Source of the DNA: Candidatus Desantisbacteria bacterium CG1_02_38_46
GTDB taxonomy: Bacteria > Desantisbacteria > UBA1551 > UBA1559
Reading direction: 5' to 3'
Assembly (NCBI GenBank): GCA_001871015.1
Contig: MNUO01000075.1
Coordinates: forward strand, 1-16,326
Length of the DNA stretch: 16,326 nucleotides
Shown in pieces: positions 14,109-16,326 of the stretch. The notes beneath the pieces were generated by a model, which was not told the DNA's origin, made no database searches, and worked only from the letters and a program-made list of their open reading frames with translations. The position numbers were made by a program, and so were the translations under genes. The first letter of the stretch is position 1; each line of letters starts with the position of its first letter.

Positions 14109-15593
14109 TTACTTATCCAATCGTCCAATTACTTCCCTTGCCACTTCCCTATCATCAAAATGGATGGTTCTGTCACTGAGAATCTGATAGGTTTCATGCC
14201 CCTTTCCTGCAATGACTACAAGGTCACCTTCTTTTGCATAACGACATGCTTCTTCTATAGCTTGCCTGCGGTCCACAAAAACAAGATATTCACCCCTTGC
14301 CTTTATTTTCTGCATACCTGCTTCTGTATCCAGGAGTATTCTGAACGGGTCTTCACTGCGAGGATTGTCCGAGGTCAAAATACAAAAGTCAGCATAGGTA
14401 GCAGAGAGCTCACCCATTACGGGACGCTTGCTTCTATCCCTGTCTCCTCCGCATCCAAATACAACAATCAATCTTCCCTTAACAATTTCCTTTGCAGTTA
14501 TAAGCAGGTTCTTAAGAGCCTCGGGCGTATGGGCATAATCCACAATCAGATTAAATTTTTTCCCTTTTATCTTCTCAAACCTTCCAGGAATGTTTGAGAC
14601 TTCCTCCAATCCTTTTTTTATTGTCTCCAACGGGATTTCCAAAGCTATTGCGCTTGAAATTGCTGCGAGAGCATTATAAATATTAAAATTGCCGGTTAAC
14701 TTTAAATTTATATTCTCCCTGCCCTTGGGTGTATACGCATCAAACGAAATCCCGTCTATATCCATACTCTTCGGATGAGCATAAACCTGTGCCTCCTGCG
14801 AGAGCCCGTAGGTAATTTTTTTTGCAGCAGTAGCACTGAGAATCTTTTTAGAATTCGGGTCGTCAATATTTACAATTGCTACTTTCTCGCCTTTCTTCTT
14901 AAGTCTGTCTAACTGTGTAAATAATTTAATCTTTGCTTCAAGATATTTATCAATAGTCTTATGGTAATCCAGGTGGTCCAGACCAAGGCTAGTGAATATT
15001 GCCTGGTCGAATTCAATTTCCTCCACCCTGTGCAGATCTAAAGAGTGCGAGGATACCTCTATTACAATATCAGTAACGCCGTTATCCAGGGCTTTCTTAA
15101 AAAATGATTCAAGTTCAAGTGATTCAGGAGTAGTTCTTCCAGCCTCCTTCAAATCGTCACCTATTTGATAATTAATGGTGCCTAACAATCCGGTTTTTCT
15201 TTTGTCTTTTTGTAATATTGAATTTATTAAATAACTCGTGGTTGTCTTGCCATTTGTACCCGTAACTCCCAGCAATCTCAATTTTAAATCAGGAGCATCA
15301 TAGAATTTGCTGGATAATTTAGCAATCGCTCTTCGTGAATCTGTAACCCTGATTAAAGTTACACCTTTAAAGTCCACATCCTTTTCAACAACTATAGCGG
15401 TTGCACCTTTCTGAATAGCTTCGGCTATAAATTTATGCCCATCAGTATTGAAACCCGCGATACATACAAAAAGTGAGTTTGCCTTGACCGAACGGGAATC
15501 GTTAGTAATACTTTCAATTAAAAGATTTCCTGTCCCGCAGACATTTACTCTAATTCCATCTAATGCCTCAATCAATTTTGACAGTTCTTTCAC
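14109..15593 (-). CDS. murE: UDP-MurNAc-L-Ala-D-Glu--2,6-diaminopimelate ligase
   Basis: This ligase adds the third residue of the stem peptide. It has 494 residues. The N-terminal block is ITNDSRSVKANSLFVCIAG, the ATP loop is GTNGKTTT (112-119), VEVSSHSLDLHRV and GLDHLDYH are central, and DNPR (409-412) is the motif that selects meso-diaminopimelate rather than lysine. GKGHETYQ is near the end. The start is probably the GTG at 15591-15593, because GGGAGG (15598-15603) lies 4 nt upstream; a GTG at 15606-15608 would lack a ribosome binding site. It follows the PBP gene by 16 bp and precedes murF by 3 bp. Confidence 0.96.
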   Translation of the reverse strand: MKELSKLIEALDGIRVNVCGTGNLLIESITNDSRSVKANSLFVCIAGFNTDGHKFIAEAIQKGATAIVVEKDVDFKGVTLIRVTDSRRAIAKLSSKFYDAPDLKLRLLGVTGTNGKTTTSYLINSILQKDKRKTGLLGTINYQIGDDLKEAGRTTPESLELESFFKKALDNGVTDIVIEVSSHSLDLHRVEEIEFDQAIFTSLGLDHLDYHKTIDKYLEAKIKLFTQLDRLKKKGEKVAIVNIDDPNSKKILSATAAKKITYGLSQEAQVYAHPKSMDIDGISFDAYTPKGRENINLKLTGNFNIYNALAAISSAIALEIPLETIKKGLEEVSNIPGRFEKIKGKKFNLIVDYAHTPEALKNLLITAKEIVKGRLIVVFGCGGDRDRSKRPVMGELSATYADFCILTSDNPRSEDPFRILLDTEAGMQKIKARGEYLVFVDRRQAIEEACRYAKEGDLVVIAGKGHETYQILSDRTIHFDDREVAREVIGRLDK

Positions 15594-15597
15594 TCCA

Positions 15598-15603
15598 CCT
15601 CCC
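15598..15603 (-). promoter_or_regulatory. Ribosome binding site that decides the GTG start of murE
   Basis: GGGAGG followed by TGGA and then the GTG at 15591-15593. The other in-frame GTG at 15606-15608 lies upstream of this site and has none of its own. Confidence 0.7.
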
Positions 15604-15609
15604 TGCACT

Positions 15610-16326
15610 CTAACGCTGCCCAGAAACTCCCTTTAAAATCGGTTTTTCGTAATTAGGACCAAACTTGATTAAAACTTCCTGTCCCTCCTTCAAAGAACTT
15701 CCAGGAGCAGGAGATTGACTTCTGACTATACCTGTGCCCTGAAGAATAACTTTTACTGAATATTTCTTCAATATCTCGATTGCCAAACGCATCGTTTTTC
15801 CTGTTAAATCAGGCATAGTTATCTCTCCTGTATCATTTTGAGGTCCACTTAAATTTCCAGTTAAATTATCCTCTCTCTGAATGGATGCCGACGGAAAATG
15901 CAATGAAGATTCCTCTGATTTTTTTTCACTAAAAATTTTCAGATAATCAATTATTCCATGTGCTACTTTTTTGAACACAGGAGCAGCAACTACCCCACCA
16001 TAGTATTCCCCTTTTGGCTCATCAATCAGGACACAAATTATTATCTTTGGATTTTCAGCAGGAAAATAACCTATGAAAGATGAAACAAAATTCTTCGGGT
16101 CATATTGTTTTGTAATTGGATTAATTTTTTGCGATGTTCCTGTTTTACCGGCAATCCGATAGCCCGGTATCTTAGCTTGGATTCCGGTTCCATTTTCTAC
16201 AACGTCCTCTAAAATATTTGTTATTTTTCTTGCAGTTTGCAGGGAAACTACGCGTCTCACAGAAACGGGAGCAAATTCAAAAATTGTTTTTCCTTTATAC
16301 TCCCTTATGCTTCTGATTACCTGTGG
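15610..16326 (-). CDS. ftsI: Division transpeptidase (class B PBP) with C-terminal PASTA domain, 3' part
   Basis: The frame is open to the right edge and carries on as PQVIRSIREYKGKTIFEF, so the apparent GTG start near 16260 is internal and the gene is cut by the window. The transpeptidase third motif is intact as AGKTGTSQK, followed by VSSFIGYFPAENPKIIICVLI and PKGEYYGGVVAAPVF. After a low-complexity linker comes one PASTA domain (MPDLTGKTMRLAIEIL to VLIKFGP). It is the FtsI/SpoVD-type partner of FtsW that crosslinks septal peptidoglycan outside the membrane. The serine-nucleophile SxxK motif would lie off the window. Position directly upstream of murE supports the division role. Confidence 0.93.
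   Translation of the reverse strand, partial: PQVIRSIREYKGKTIFEFAPVSVRRVVSLQTARKITNILEDVVENGTGIQAKIPGYRIAGKTGTSQKINPITKQYDPKNFVSSFIGYFPAENPKIIICVLIDEPKGEYYGGVVAAPVFKKVAHGIIDYLKIFSEKKSEESSLHFPSASIQREDNLTGNLSGPQNDTGEITMPDLTGKTMRLAIEILKKYSVKVILQGTGIVRSQSPAPGSSLKEGQEVLIKFGPNYEKPILKGVSGQR

Noticed and set aside
14160-14597. Plus-strand open frame of about 145 codons opposite murE
   Set aside because: It is antisense to strongly conserved MurE sequence, has no recognisable motif and no convincing ribosome binding site. The same applies to the other plus-strand frames opposite dcw genes (for example near 12598-13179, 6846-7418 and 5054-5536).

Overview
The window is a bacterial peptidoglycan-synthesis and cell-division (dcw/mra) cluster, read almost entirely on the minus strand. 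In transcription order, from the right edge leftwards, it holds a division transpeptidase (3' part only), murE, murF, mraY, murD, ftsW, murC, murB, ddl, ftsQ, ftsA, ftsZ and proC. Most neighbours abut or overlap by a few bases, so this looks like one long operon. It encodes the cytoplasmic route from UDP-MurNAc to the pentapeptide (MurB, C, D, E, F and Ddl), lipid I synthesis (MraY), the septal polymerase and transpeptidase pair (FtsW and the PBP), and the core divisome (FtsQ, FtsA, FtsZ). MurE carries the DNPR motif, which predicts meso-diaminopimelate in the wall. MurG, which makes lipid II and normally sits between ftsW and murC, is absent: those two genes overlap by 11 bp.

Past proC lies a small accessory region: a MntA-HepT nucleotidyltransferase/HEPN toxin-antitoxin pair with its own good sigma-70-type promoter, then (plus strand, convergent) the decayed remains of an integrase-core transposase running off the left edge.

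The sequence is AT-rich. The compact Gram-negative-like gene order, ftsZ followed by proC, a one-PASTA division PBP, and many short palindromic repeats suggest an uncultivated lineage such as Omnitrophota or a similar candidate phylum. That placement is an impression, not a demonstrated result.

The most unusual content is a layer of short repeats spread over otherwise ordinary genes. Several share one architecture: GTAG, one or two bases, then a 7-8 bp stem. This is the layout of REP elements mobilised by RAYT (REP-associated Y1 tyrosine) transposases. Two 51-bp mosaic units plus two single REPs fill the murD-ftsW junction, and one unit supplies the last codons of murD. A GTAG-type palindrome is read in frame near the start of proC, a related palindrome is read in frame in murF, and another breaks the transposase relic. 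Separately, a 48-bp sequence is repeated three times in tandem inside the 5' end of murD, adding 48 residues ahead of its Rossmann motif. Essential wall enzymes here appear to tolerate repeat-derived peptides, reminiscent of Rickettsia palindromic elements. No RAYT gene is present in the window.
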